The notes beneath the pieces are model-generated. The model did no database searches. It had not been told where the DNA came from and worked only from the letters and a program-made list of their open reading frames with translations. From NCBI GenBank assembly GCA_025055115.1, contig JANWYJ010000008.1, positions 1-44,229 on the forward strand: a stretch of DNA of 44,229 nucleotides, in the 5' to 3' direction. Source of the stretch: Gemmata sp. GTDB taxonomy: Bacteria; Planctomycetota; Planctomycetia; Gemmatales; Gemmataceae. Positions 15,743 to 23,853 of this stretch are shown here, one piece after another. Within the stretch, counting starts at the first letter, position 1. Each line of letters begins with the position of its first letter. Made by a program: the position numbers and the translations under genes.

Positions 15743-17338
15743 TTACTCGACTCGCCAGGTGGTTTTGTCCGGGTGATCTTCCAGTATGACGCCCAAGCCC
15801 CCCAAGCGCTGACGGATGAGGTCGGCGTGTTCGAACAACGCTTTGCGCAGTGGGTTATCCTTGGCCGCTTCTTTGGCCGTTTTGCGGAGCTGGTTGCGGA
15901 GGTCTAAGAGAAGTTGCATCAGCCCGGCCACCAGTTCATCGCCGCCGCTGATGTCTTTTGAGGGCGGCGGGACCAGAAACAAGCCCAGGATAGAGCACAA
16001 TTCCCGCAACACCGCAACGGCGCGGTCCAAGGCCAGCGCGTTCTGCGTGTTTTGTGCGCTGGATTCCAAGCCGCTTTTGTCAATGAAGCGGTTGAGCAGC
16101 GACACGAATTCGTACAGCACCCCCACGGCGCCGCCGGTATTGAAGTCGTCTTGCATGTAGTCGTGGAAGCGGCCCCACAGGAGGGGAATCGACTCGGCCA
16201 GTTCGGCTACCGGCCAGCCTGTGGCGATGTCGGAGGCGGGGGGCCATCGTGCGCTCATCGGCGCGGGGAGCGTGTAGAAGCTTTCGCTGCGGAGCCGTTC
16301 GTAGCGTTCAAAGAAACGGTAGAAGGTCTGAAGGGACTCGGCGGCTTCAACCAGCCCTTGCGGCAGTGGGGTCTTGGGGTTGTTCCAATCCCAAATGCCC
16401 AGGTCGATCGGTGTGCGGTAGTGGGTTTTGAGAATGAAAAAGCGCAGCACTTCCCCGGAAACGTGCCGCAGGGCATCGGCGACGTTGAGCACATTGCCTA
16501 GCGACCCGGCCATTTTGGCCTCTTTGCCGTCTTTGTCTTTGAGCTTCAACAGTCCGTTGTGCATCCAGATGCGGGCGAAGGGCTTACCCGTCCAGCTTTC
16601 GCTTTGGGCCAGTTCGTTTTCGTGGTGCGGGAATTGCAGGTCAAGCCCGCCGCCGTGGATATCGAGGGTTTCCCCCAATTCGTGGATCGCCATACAAGTG
16701 CATTCGATGTGCCAACCGGGGCGGCCACGACCGCATTGGAAAGGGCTGTCGAACTGCACTTCCGGGGGTTCATCCGGCTTGGATTTCCACAGGGCAAAAT
16801 CACCCGGGTTACGTTTCTTGGGATTGGGTTCCAAACGGGCGCCGGCTTCCATTTGCTCCGGGTCGCGATGTGTCAGCTTGCCGTAATCGTCGTCTTTGCT
16901 GACATCAAAATAGACACCATCATCGACTTCATACGCGACGTCTTTGCGGATCAGGTCTTGGATAATTTCGATCATGCCGCGAATGTACTGCGTCGCCCGA
17001 GGAAAGCGGTCGATACCGGTGACGTTGAGGGCTTGGAGGCAGGCGAAGTAATCGTGCGTCATCTGTTCGGCCAGTGCCGCAACCGTGGTCCCCAGTTCCT
17101 GGGCCCGAGCGATCAGCTTATCGTCGACATCCGTGATGTTAACCACCCACTTGACCGAATAACCCAGATAGGTGAGGTAGCGTTTGACAGTGTCGAAGAT
17201 GACCGGGCCGACCATGTGGCCAATGTGGCTCGGCTTGTAAACCGTCGGGCCACAGACGTACATCGTGACCGGTTCGCCCGGACGCTTGGGAAACGGCTCC
17301 TTCTTCCGCGAAAGCGTGTTGTACACTTGCAACGCCAT
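15743..17338 (-). CDS. cysS: Cysteinyl-tRNA synthetase
   Basis: CysRS charges tRNA-Cys. The 531-residue protein is a class I synthetase with YVCGPTVY near the start, the HIGH signature at residues 38-41 (SHIGHMVG), and zinc ligands that line up as Cys29, Cys213, His238 and Glu242. Substrate-pocket segments GWHIECT and DIHGGGLDLQFPHHENELAQSE are intact. The second class I signature is unusual: residues 275-279 read KMAGS instead of KMSKS, still followed by LGN. The second lysine, which helps stabilise the adenylate transition state, is therefore replaced. The C-terminal half is longer than in E. coli (461 residues), with an insertion after GIWDWNN. Transcription runs toward ruvC. Confidence 0.97.
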   Translation of the reverse strand: MALQVYNTLSRKKEPFPKRPGEPVTMYVCGPTVYKPSHIGHMVGPVIFDTVKRYLTYLGYSVKWVVNITDVDDKLIARAQELGTTVAALAEQMTHDYFACLQALNVTGIDRFPRATQYIRGMIEIIQDLIRKDVAYEVDDGVYFDVSKDDDYGKLTHRDPEQMEAGARLEPNPKKRNPGDFALWKSKPDEPPEVQFDSPFQCGRGRPGWHIECTCMAIHELGETLDIHGGGLDLQFPHHENELAQSESWTGKPFARIWMHNGLLKLKDKDGKEAKMAGSLGNVLNVADALRHVSGEVLRFFILKTHYRTPIDLGIWDWNNPKTPLPQGLVEAAESLQTFYRFFERYERLRSESFYTLPAPMSARWPPASDIATGWPVAELAESIPLLWGRFHDYMQDDFNTGGAVGVLYEFVSLLNRFIDKSGLESSAQNTQNALALDRAVAVLRELCSILGLFLVPPPSKDISGGDELVAGLMQLLLDLRNQLRKTAKEAAKDNPLRKALFEHADLIRQRLGGLGVILEDHPDKTTWRVE

Positions 17339-17650
17339 AGGGAAAATCCTTCCTCACATCATCGCACCGCGCAGGGATCGCGGCTGGACAGCCCATCGCT
17401 GGACGGCCCATCGTGGGGTCACCCCTGCGGTCCACCGCCATCCCACCGTTTGACCAACGATCGACCGCAATTACCAATGCCCTTGCTGAGGGCCGCATCC
17501 GCCGATGGTCAGGTCACGAGTCGTTGGTCAAACCAAGCGTTGTGAGCGCCTCGGTGCGTGCCGTTGTCATCTTGTAGGGGTGAACGTTTCCGAGTTTGTG
17601 GACTCCGTCGGTCTTTCGTGGCCTCGTATCGTGTTACGAATCTGTGCGTG
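17339..17650. other. Intergenic region with structured repeats
   Basis: The 312 bp between ispF and cysS contain no gene. They hold a 15-bp tandem duplication (GCTGGACAGCCCATC, 17383-17412), a 12-bp direct repeat (GTGTTACGAATC at 17631 and 17648) and a long inverted repeat described separately. The cysS promoter should lie here. Confidence 0.6.
17448..17533. repeat. 13-bp perfect inverted repeat with 60-nt loop
   Basis: GTTTGACCAACGA at 17448-17460 is the exact reverse complement of TCGTTGGTCAAAC at 17521-17533. The 60 nt between them include a smaller stem (CCCTTGCTGAGGG). This could fold as a stem with an internal hairpin on either strand, act as an ispF terminator, or be the ends of a very small mobile repeat. 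Confidence 0.7.
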
Positions 17651-18172
17651 TTACGAATCAGTCCTCGGGCCAACGTGATCCGTGGCAGCAGCGGCCAGTC
17701 GCGTCACCAAGACGACCGCGTGGCAGCCGATGGCCTCACCGCGGCCAATATGGCCGACGTGTTCGCCAGTTTTGGCTTTGACATTCACGCATTCGGTCGG
17801 CCGTTGCAGGAGGCGGGCCAGATTGTTCCGAATGGCCGCTTTGACCGGCCCCAGTTTGGGTTCTTGGGCGAAAATGGTGATGTCGGCATTGACCGTTTGC
17901 CAGCCCCGGCGCTGGAGCTGCGCCAGGGTTTCGCGGAGGAAACGCTCCGAGGCCACGTCTTTCCACTGCGGGTCCGTATCGGGGTAAGCGTCGCCAATGT
18001 CGCCCAGACCCACCGCGCCCAGCAAGGCATCGGTGAGGGCATGCAGGACGACATCGGCATCAGAATGGCCAACCAATCCGCGCGGATGGGCAATGCGGAT
18101 GCCGCCGAGGATCAACGGCCGTCCTTCGGCCAAGCGGTGGGTGTCGTGACCACTTCCGATGCGGATTTCCAC
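17651..18172 (-). CDS. ispF: 2-C-methyl-D-erythritol 2,4-cyclodiphosphate synthase
   Basis: IspF forms the cyclic diphosphate in the MEP route to isoprenoids. From the GTG at 18172 the product is about 173 residues, close to the family's 157-160. I prefer this start because GAGGA lies 4-5 bp upstream; the longer frame to 18247 adds 25 residues with no family match. The metal ligands Asp10 and His12 are in RIGSGHDTHRL, and the third ligand is in LVGHSDADVVLHALTDALLGA. The GDIGDAYPDTDPQWK segment and the CMP-contacting NVKAKTGEHVGHIGRGEAI are typical. The Phe normally seen before the DxH (GxGxDxH-x-F) is absent. It is divergent from the sigma-factor gene with a gap of 184 bp. Confidence 0.95.
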   Translation of the reverse strand: MEIRIGSGHDTHRLAEGRPLILGGIRIAHPRGLVGHSDADVVLHALTDALLGAVGLGDIGDAYPDTDPQWKDVASERFLRETLAQLQRRGWQTVNADITIFAQEPKLGPVKAAIRNNLARLLQRPTECVNVKAKTGEHVGHIGRGEAIGCHAVVLVTRLAAAATDHVGPRTDS

Positions 18173-18356
18173 AAGTTCCTCACACACAGCGGGGCGATGA
18201 CCATTCGCCGCACGCAACAATTGTACCGCGGAGTCACCCCCTGGCACAATGCAGACCGGCGGGAAGCGTCGGGAGAGCCGCCATCGGAGATGGAAATGAA
18301 GAAAATGTGGGAATTCTGTCAGGATTCTCCGGTTCTGTTCGTGGGATAATTAGAAG

Positions 18357-18908
18357 GTGAACCGCTTTATGGCTCTCCCGGCGGATGTCATCGTGCAAAT
18401 TCTTTTGCGTGAACGCCTTCGGGTGACCACGCTCGCGGCGGCCATTGCCCGTGATGGGCATGTGGCCGATGATATTTTCCAGCAAGTCGTTCTGGCGGCG
18501 TTGGAAAATGGCTCGCATTTCAAAGGGCACGATCACGTTTTGCCGTGGGCGCTCCGGGCCGCCCGCCACCGGGCCTTAGATTACGCCAAAAGCAAACAAC
18601 TCCGGCCCTTCCCCGACGAAGTGCTGGATTTGCTCGAAGCGCCGGCGGAGGGCGACAGCCCCTGGAGCGATCAGGGTGAGGCGCTGCATCACTGCCTCAA
18701 CCGCCTGACGTCCTCAGCCCGTACTCTGTTACAACTCAAGTACGGCGAAGGACTTACGGCTGCCGCGATCGCCGCGCGACTCAATCGCACCGCCGACGCT
18801 GTCTACCAGAGCCTGTCGCGGATTCACAAACTGTTGCGCGAATGTGTGCAAACACGGTTGGGACTCGCACCAACCGCGGCCAACGCCGGTCGTGAGGGAG
18901 AAGGGTGA
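18357..18908 (+). CDS. ECF-like sigma-70 family RNA polymerase sigma factor
   Basis: This is a small alternative sigma factor of 183 residues. Region 2 is seen at about 30-80 (VADDIFQQVVLAALENG, LPWALRAARHRALDYAKSKQ) and matches the DDxxQ..F/W core of ECF factors. Region 4 lies at about 105-165 (LNRLTSSARTLLQLKYGEGLTAAAIAARLNRTADAVYQSLSRIHKLLRECVQ), a clear helix-turn-helix. It resembles the planctomycete/verrucomicrobial subgroup that pairs with a FecR-like membrane protein. A GTG at 18357 and an ATG at 18369 are both possible; the ATG has AAGGTG about 9 bp upstream. The stop overlaps the start of the FecR-like gene (GTGA), so the two are translationally coupled, the usual sign of a sigma/regulator pair. 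Confidence 0.9.
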   Translation: MNRFMALPADVIVQILLRERLRVTTLAAAIARDGHVADDIFQQVVLAALENGSHFKGHDHVLPWALRAARHRALDYAKSKQLRPFPDEVLDLLEAPAEGDSPWSDQGEALHHCLNRLTSSARTLLQLKYGEGLTAAAIAARLNRTADAVYQSLSRIHKLLRECVQTRLGLAPTAANAGREGEG

Positions 18909-20239
18909 AGTCGCATCTGGCGTCCATCGACGAACTGTTTGTTCGCTACTGGGATGGGACGTTATCTCCGGAGCAACAGGATCAGCTCGCCGACCTTCTG
19001 GCGAGTGCGCCGGCCGCGCGCGCTCAGTTTCAACTCCTTTGCCACCAAGCTCTTGCGGCTGCGGAACTGCCGGCCTGGCAAGAGCCAATCGGCTCCCTGT
19101 CGGCTATTGCGAACCAACCGTTGGTTCCTGCCACACCGGGTTGCCCCCCTTCCCCGTCAGGGTGGTCACGGCGACGGGTGCTGGGGTGGGTTGGCGGGGG
19201 CTTAGCTGCGGGCATCGCCGGGGTTGCCGCGTACCGGTGGTGGGGCAGCGAGGCCGGCGACCCTCTGCGGCTCCAGCATGTGCGGGGAACCGTCCACCTC
19301 CGGGATAGCCGTGGACGAACCCGATCCGTCGAGAAACCCTTGCCGCCGAATGCCACGGTGGCGACTATCGGCCTGGAATCGACCGCGACCCTCGCCTATC
19401 CCGACGGAACCCGGATCACGCTCAATGGTGATTCGGTCATCCTGCTGCGCGGCTCAACACGTTGGCTGCATTTGACGCAAGGTGTTGTCAGTGCTGTCGT
19501 TCTGCCGCAGCCGCTGGCAGCAGCGCCGCTGGTACTGTCAACCCCGCAAGTGGTGCTGCCCGGGTTGAGCGGGGTGGCCCTCTCGTTGGGTGAGGTGGCC
19601 CGCGCAACCGAAGTGGGAGTTCACCAAGGGGTGATCCAAGCTCAGCGACCCAACGGCGACGCCCTGGCAGATTTCCGGCCGGGTGAACTCCATGTCGTTC
19701 ATGCCGATGGCCGCCATACGAAAGAACCGCTGCCCACCACACCGACCGATTACCGCCGCGATTTCGCCGAACCATTGCCCGAAGATTGGTCTGTGGGCAT
19801 CCGCGAATGGTGGGAAACGGACTTCGTCGTTCGCCCCGAATGGTGGCCCGATCCCTACCACAACTTCACCGTGATGCACCAAATCCGCTCGGATAAGCAA
19901 TGGAATCGTGGCTTCTTCACCCTGTATCCGACGTCGGAAATCCATGTGCGCTACTGGATCGACCGCCCCGGTGCCGGGCAGTTGTGCGTCTGCGTGCGGA
20001 CCTCGCGCACGGTGTCGTCGCCCACCGGCGTGTTGGAAGTCAACGATGCCTTTGTCGATGCTCGGTCGCGGGAATGGCAGTGGCTGAAAGTTCGTGCCGC
20101 CAACATGCTGGCCAACAAAGAAGCGCCGCGGTTCCGCGATCCGTGGGTGGCGTTTTTGCTGGTGTTCAACACCTACGAAGAAGACCTGGGCCTGAAAGTG
20201 GCCGAAATCCGCGTCGTCGGTCCCCGACCAGCGGATTGA
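18905..20239 (+). CDS. FecR-like membrane protein, probable sigma-factor regulator
   Basis: This 444-residue protein has three parts. Residues about 1-50 are a cytoplasmic helical segment (LFVRYWDGTLSPEQQDQLADLLA) like the anti-sigma/FecR N-terminus. One membrane helix follows at about 85-105 (VLGWVGGGLAAGIAGVAAYRWW). A periplasmic FecR-type beta domain (about 120-270) carries VRGTVHLRDSRG, ATIGLESTATLAYPDGTRITLNGDS and LTQGVVSAVV. The C-terminal portion (about 285-444) is a beta-rich, Trp-rich domain, probably jelly-roll-like. The start overlaps the sigma-factor stop by four bases. I infer that it transmits an outside signal to the sigma factor; whether it inhibits or activates cannot be seen. 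The DUF1559 gene begins 78 bp downstream on the same strand. Confidence 0.85.
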   Translation: MKSHLASIDELFVRYWDGTLSPEQQDQLADLLASAPAARAQFQLLCHQALAAAELPAWQEPIGSLSAIANQPLVPATPGCPPSPSGWSRRRVLGWVGGGLAAGIAGVAAYRWWGSEAGDPLRLQHVRGTVHLRDSRGRTRSVEKPLPPNATVATIGLESTATLAYPDGTRITLNGDSVILLRGSTRWLHLTQGVVSAVVLPQPLAAAPLVLSTPQVVLPGLSGVALSLGEVARATEVGVHQGVIQAQRPNGDALADFRPGELHVVHADGRHTKEPLPTTPTDYRRDFAEPLPEDWSVGIREWWETDFVVRPEWWPDPYHNFTVMHQIRSDKQWNRGFFTLYPTSEIHVRYWIDRPGAGQLCVCVRTSRTVSSPTGVLEVNDAFVDARSREWQWLKVRAANMLANKEAPRFRDPWVAFLLVFNTYEEDLGLKVAEIRVVGPRPAD

Positions 20240-20317
20240 ACCGACAGCCAAGGATTCTCTGAGATGATCCGATTGTTCCCAAACTGTTCCTTTTCCTGTG
20301 TTGTTGAGGACTCTCCC

Positions 20318-21376
20318 ATGGTCCGACGAAGAACGAATGGTTTTACTCTGATTGAACTTTTAGTCGTGATTGCCATTATCGCGGTGCTGATCGGATTGCT
20401 TCTGCCCGCGGTGCAAAAAGTCCGACAAGCAGCCGCCCGGACGCAATCGTCCAACAACCTCAAGCAGATCGCCCTGGCCATGCACAGCTACCAAGACGCA
20501 GTCGGCATGTTGCCCCACAACGGCACCTGGGAATATACCTGGTGGGCGTTTGGTCCGCCCTGGCAACTCAACCCCCCGCGGCCGCAAATGGCCGAAGGCT
20601 GTAGCTGGGCCTACAAGATTTTGCCCTATATCGAACAGCAAAACCTGTACAACACCTGGAGCTTTACTGTTCCGATCAAGACCTTCCTAGACCCCGGGCG
20701 AGGTGGCTCGGGCTTGGCGGCGGATACATTCAATCCGAGCGATCTGCAATCGATTCGCCGCGCCGGCCCAGTCACGGATTATGCCGCGAATGGTATGGTG
20801 ATCGACTCGGGAGCCAATACCGTGGCTCCCAACACGGTCGACCCGAACTGGACAAGCTCCCCCGCCAACTGGCGGCTAAGCCGGCGGCGCCTCGAAACCA
20901 TCGCCGATGGGACTTCAAACACCGTGCTTTTGGGACAAAAAGCCTTGGCCACACAAGTGTACAACAACCGTGGCGTGGGGAACTTCACCATGACCAACGG
21001 GGCCACCCGCGGCAAAAACGACGAACCGATCACCGAAGGCGGCCCGTGCGTGATGGGGCTGACACGCGCCAACGGCCCCGACACCATGTGGTATGCCGCG
21101 GGCGACAATCCCAACAACGTCATCTTTGTCGATGTGATCCCCGGTCAGCGGTTCAAAGTCCGCACCGATTGGACCTCGTGGTATCGCTTCATCTTTGAAG
21201 TGGTCCAAGACCGCCCCGACCTCGACTCATGGAACCGGTGGGGGGGGCCGTACCCCGGCGGCGCACTGATGGCCATGGCCGATGGAAGTATCCGCACCAT
21301 TCGCTATGGCGTACCGGTCGAAACCGTCATCATGGCCTGTACGCCCAACGGTGGCGAAGTTTACAACCTGGATTGA
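20318..21376 (+). CDS. DUF1559 pseudopilin-like protein
   Basis: The start is taken at ATG 20318 ([15 protein letters not shown]), with GAGGA 7-8 bp upstream; the longer frame from 20264 adds 18 residues before the prepilin leader and is unlikely. The 352-residue product has the type II pilin processing site and helix ([26 protein letters not shown]), then [28 protein letters not shown], diagnostic for DUF1559. The terminal motif is altered: the H of H-x9-DG is a Tyr ([12 protein letters not shown]). Its place behind a sigma/FecR pair suggests that it and the following lipoprotein are the pair's targets. A strong intrinsic terminator follows 16 bp after the stop. Confidence 0.95.
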   Translation: MVRRRTNGFTLIELLVVIAIIAVLIGLLLPAVQKVRQAAARTQSSNNLKQIALAMHSYQDAVGMLPHNGTWEYTWWAFGPPWQLNPPRPQMAEGCSWAYKILPYIEQQNLYNTWSFTVPIKTFLDPGRGGSGLAADTFNPSDLQSIRRAGPVTDYAANGMVIDSGANTVAPNTVDPNWTSSPANWRLSRRRLETIADGTSNTVLLGQKALATQVYNNRGVGNFTMTNGATRGKNDEPITEGGPCVMGLTRANGPDTMWYAAGDNPNNVIFVDVIPGQRFKVRTDWTSWYRFIFEVVQDRPDLDSWNRWGGPYPGGALMAMADGSIRTIRYGVPVETVIMACTPNGGEVYNLD

Positions 21377-21392
21377 TCACGTTGGTGGTGGC

Positions 21393-21426
21393 AACACCGC
21401 TCCCGGTTCGCGGGCGCGGTGTTTTT
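21393..21426 (+). terminator. Rho-independent terminator
   Basis: AACACCGC (21393-21400) pairs with GCGGTGTT (21416-21423). An inner CCCG/CGGG stem sits around GTTCG, and a T-run closes the element. It stands right after the DUF1559 stop. The small lipoprotein gene begins 32 bp later, so its expression depends on readthrough or on a separate start. Confidence 0.9.
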
Positions 21427-21457
21427 CATTCCCTCCGAACATCCTGGAGATGATCCG

Positions 21458-21850
21458 ATGCGTTGTTCTGCTGCGGTGCTGCTGATCGTCATGCTTGTGG
21501 GGGTCACCGGTTGCGGTGAACAGAAACCCTTTGATGGCCCCACGGTCGATGCCTTCACGGGTCGGTTGGTGCATGAGGGCAATCCGGTGTCCTTCCCACC
21601 GTCGGAAACGGTTCAGCTCAAGTTGATCCTCCACGAAAAGCCCGAATCGTTCGGTATTCCCATCAAATCCGATGGCACGTTCCAAATCGGCTGGATGCCG
21701 ATTGGCAAATATTCGGCCACCCTGATCCGGGAGCGGAACGAAGGCGGGAAGAAGGCCGCGCCCATCATGTACAACGTCCCTGGGGGCCTGGAGATTAAAA
21801 ACGGCCAAACCGAATACCTCGTGGAATTGGGCAAAGGCTGGAAGCTGTAG
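21458..21850 (+). CDS. Small lipoprotein, carboxypeptidase-regulatory-like
   Basis: The start is at ATG 21458 with GGAGA about 7 bp upstream; the frame back to 21419 overlaps the terminator and is less likely. The 130-residue product has a lipobox (LVGVTGCG, Cys19 lipidated). Its body is beta-rich and resembles short planctomycete proteins placed after DUF1559 genes. These carry a transthyretin/carboxypeptidase-regulatory-like fold (TGRLVHEGNPVSFP, LKLILHEK, IKSDGTFQIGWMPIGKYSATL). It is presumably attached to a membrane and exposed to the periplasm. Function is unknown. The DUF1559-plus-lipoprotein pair recurs widely in planctomycetes, which supports a joint surface role. Confidence 0.85.
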   Translation: MRCSAAVLLIVMLVGVTGCGEQKPFDGPTVDAFTGRLVHEGNPVSFPPSETVQLKLILHEKPESFGIPIKSDGTFQIGWMPIGKYSATLIRERNEGGKKAAPIMYNVPGGLEIKNGQTEYLVELGKGWKL

Positions 21851-21968
21851 AGCCAACGCTCGTTTGGCGTTACGGAGAGACTGCCCCCCTTCGCCGAACC
21901 GAATTCACTCATAGGATGACCGGGGGGCGGCCGTTCACAGCCCCCAGGTCTGCCTCCGGAGCGATGTC

Positions 21969-22328
21969 ATGCCGAAGTTGACCGTCGAAGGGGTGGGTGA
22001 ATTCGACGTACCAGCGGGCAAACGCCTGGTACTGGCGCTGGTTGACGAAGCCGGGATCGATCAACTGCACGCCTGCGGCGGCCATGCTCGCTGTACGACG
22101 TGCCGCGTCGAGTTCCTCCACGGGGAACCAGCGCTGATGACCGAAGCGGAAAAGCAAGTTCTCGCCGCCCGCGGCCTGACCGGTGTCCGCCTCAGCTGCC
22201 AAATTCTCTGCGACGCCGATATGACCGTGCGCTGCATCAGCCGTCTGGCTGGCAGTGGCCGGGCCAACGCCGGCAGCCGCCCCGCCGACACCATCACCCC
22301 GCCTCCGGTCTGGGTTCCCAAAGGGTAA
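21969..22328 (+). CDS. 2Fe-2S ferredoxin
   Basis: This 119-residue protein is a plant/adrenodoxin-type ferredoxin that carries one [2Fe-2S] cluster as an electron carrier. The four ligands are Cys36, Cys42, Cys45 and Cys77, in the patterns HACGGHARCTTCRV and LSCQILC. The N-terminal beta-grasp strand (KLTVEGVGEFDVPAGKRLVLAL) and the MTEAEKQVLAARGL helix fit the family. Two further cysteines (81, 89) are extra. A short Pro-rich tail follows the domain. CGGAG lies about 9 bp upstream of the ATG. It stands alone, with no oxidoreductase next to it, so its partner cannot be named. The 270 bp after it contain only short repeats. Confidence 0.93.
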   Translation: MPKLTVEGVGEFDVPAGKRLVLALVDEAGIDQLHACGGHARCTTCRVEFLHGEPALMTEAEKQVLAARGLTGVRLSCQILCDADMTVRCISRLAGSGRANAGSRPADTITPPPVWVPKG

Positions 22329-22378
22329 TCCTGGCCATAGCAGGCCAACGACCCATGACCCGGCCTGCGAATCCCTCA

Positions 22379-22524
22379 GCCGGGTTTGTCCCCAGCGCTC
22401 GGTGTGGCCGGCGCAATCAGCGCCACCTTCAATTGGTGTGGAGTCGACCCAGCTGGTGTGGAGCCGACCCAGCTGGTGTGGAGTCGACCCGGCCGGGTTT
22501 GTCCCCAGCCCTCGGTGTGGCCGG
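22379..22524. repeat. Nested repeats: 33-bp direct repeats around three 20-bp units
   Basis: A 33-bp block beginning GCCGGGTTTGTCCCCAGC occurs at 22379-22411 and 22492-22524 with one mismatch. Between the copies, the unit TGGTGTGGAGTCGACCCAGC occurs three times head to tail (22434-22453, 22454-22473, 22474-22493), with single-base changes in copies 2 and 3. It lies in the 270-bp gap before sbcD. There are no spacers, so it is not a CRISPR array. Confidence 0.9.
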
Positions 22525-22599
22525 AGTGGCCCGTTGCCCGCGGTTTTCCTCCGCAACTGACCTTCAGTTCCTGACCAGTTCCCGGCACAATACCGGGGT

Positions 22600-23844
22600 A
22601 TGAGAATTCTTCATACCGCTGATTGGCATTTGGGCGACCGATTAGGCCGAATTGACCGCACCGACGATCTCCGAACCGCGGTCGAACGCATCGCGGCGTA
22701 TTGCCAGGAACACGCTGTGGATGTCCTGGTGGTCGCCGGTGATTTATTCAGCGAATTGTCGCGCCCCGATGGGCTACGCGACAGCATCCGCCATTGGCGT
22801 GAGGTTTTTCACAACTTCCTCGCCGGTGGTGGGACCATTCTCACCCTCACCGGCAATCACGATAACGAGAACTTCTGCCAAACGCTTGTCAGCGCGATGA
22901 CGCTGGCCTCGCCCACCATCGGTCAGCCCGGTGAGGTAGTACCGCCGGGGCGGTTGTATCTGGCGACGCAACCGATGTTTTTGCGGCTGGAAGACCGCCG
23001 GCGAGGTTTCCCCGTGCAGTTTGTTCTCATGCCCTACCCGACGCCGCACCGTTTTCTCAAGGGGGATAGCAAATTCCGCTACGCCAGCCCCGAGGAGAAA
23101 AACCGCGTTTTGGTGCAAGCCTGGGCCGAGGAATTGCGCGCGATTCGCCAACATCCCCGCTACGACGCGCAGGCCCCCGCCGTGTTGGCCGCCCACATTC
23201 ACCTGCACGGCTGCAACATCGGCCCGGGCCTTTTCCGGATGGCCCCAGAAGACGACGTGGTGATTGAAGGATCCGAACTGGCCGAGCAGTATGATTACGT
23301 CGCCCTCGGCCACATTCACAAGCCGCAGTGGGTGCAAGCCGCGCATGTGCGTTACTCCGGCAGTATCGAGACGATGGATTTGGGCGAACAAAACGACCAC
23401 AAAGGGGTGGTTTTGGTCGAAGTCGGTCGGCAGGGGCGGAACAAAGAACCGGAAGTGCTGCCGCTGCCATCGACGGCCATCTACGAAGTGGTCGTCTTAG
23501 AACCAAGCGAAGACCTACCGCGGCTGAAGCGCGAATACCCCCATGCCAAAAACGATTTGGTCAAATTACAGATTCGCTATACCGCGGGCAAAGACCAACT
23601 GGAGGAAGTTTTACGCGAACTGGAGCGGATTTTCCCGCGGTGGTATGCCCGGGATTGGAAAGAAACCGGGGCGTTAATGGCCGGCTCGCTGGTCAGCGAA
23701 AGCAGCCCCACCAACCGGGGGTTCCGTGAAACGGTTCGCGACTACCTGCAGCAAGAGTTGGTACAGCACGAGGCGGAGGAGCGTGACGCAATTCTTCAAA
23801 TCGTCGAGCAATTGATGGAAGACGAGGATACGTCTCGGTCCTAG
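22600..23844 (+). CDS. sbcD: DNA double-strand-break nuclease SbcD/Mre11
   Basis: SbcD is the manganese-dependent nuclease half of the SbcCD complex, which opens DNA hairpins and protein-blocked ends. The 414-residue protein shows the calcineurin-like metallophosphoesterase motifs in order: ADWHLG (Asp8, His10), VVAGDLFSE, LTGNHDNE, AAHIHLHG and GHIHKPQ. A capping domain and C-terminal SbcC-binding region fill residues about 290-414. Length is typical. The start is ATG at 22600 with a weak ribosome site; the protein motif begins at residue 2, which fixes the start. sbcC follows after 9 bp, so the two are one transcription unit. Confidence 0.96.
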   Translation: MRILHTADWHLGDRLGRIDRTDDLRTAVERIAAYCQEHAVDVLVVAGDLFSELSRPDGLRDSIRHWREVFHNFLAGGGTILTLTGNHDNENFCQTLVSAMTLASPTIGQPGEVVPPGRLYLATQPMFLRLEDRRRGFPVQFVLMPYPTPHRFLKGDSKFRYASPEEKNRVLVQAWAEELRAIRQHPRYDAQAPAVLAAHIHLHGCNIGPGLFRMAPEDDVVIEGSELAEQYDYVALGHIHKPQWVQAAHVRYSGSIETMDLGEQNDHKGVVLVEVGRQGRNKEPEVLPLPSTAIYEVVVLEPSEDLPRLKREYPHAKNDLVKLQIRYTAGKDQLEEVLRELERIFPRWYARDWKETGALMAGSLVSESSPTNRGFRETVRDYLQQELVQHEAEERDAILQIVEQLMEDEDTSRS

Positions 23845-23853
23845 GGGGGATTT

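Noticed and set aside
22434-22493. CRISPR-like short repeats
   Set aside because: The three 20-bp units are directly adjacent with no spacers, and no cas genes are present.
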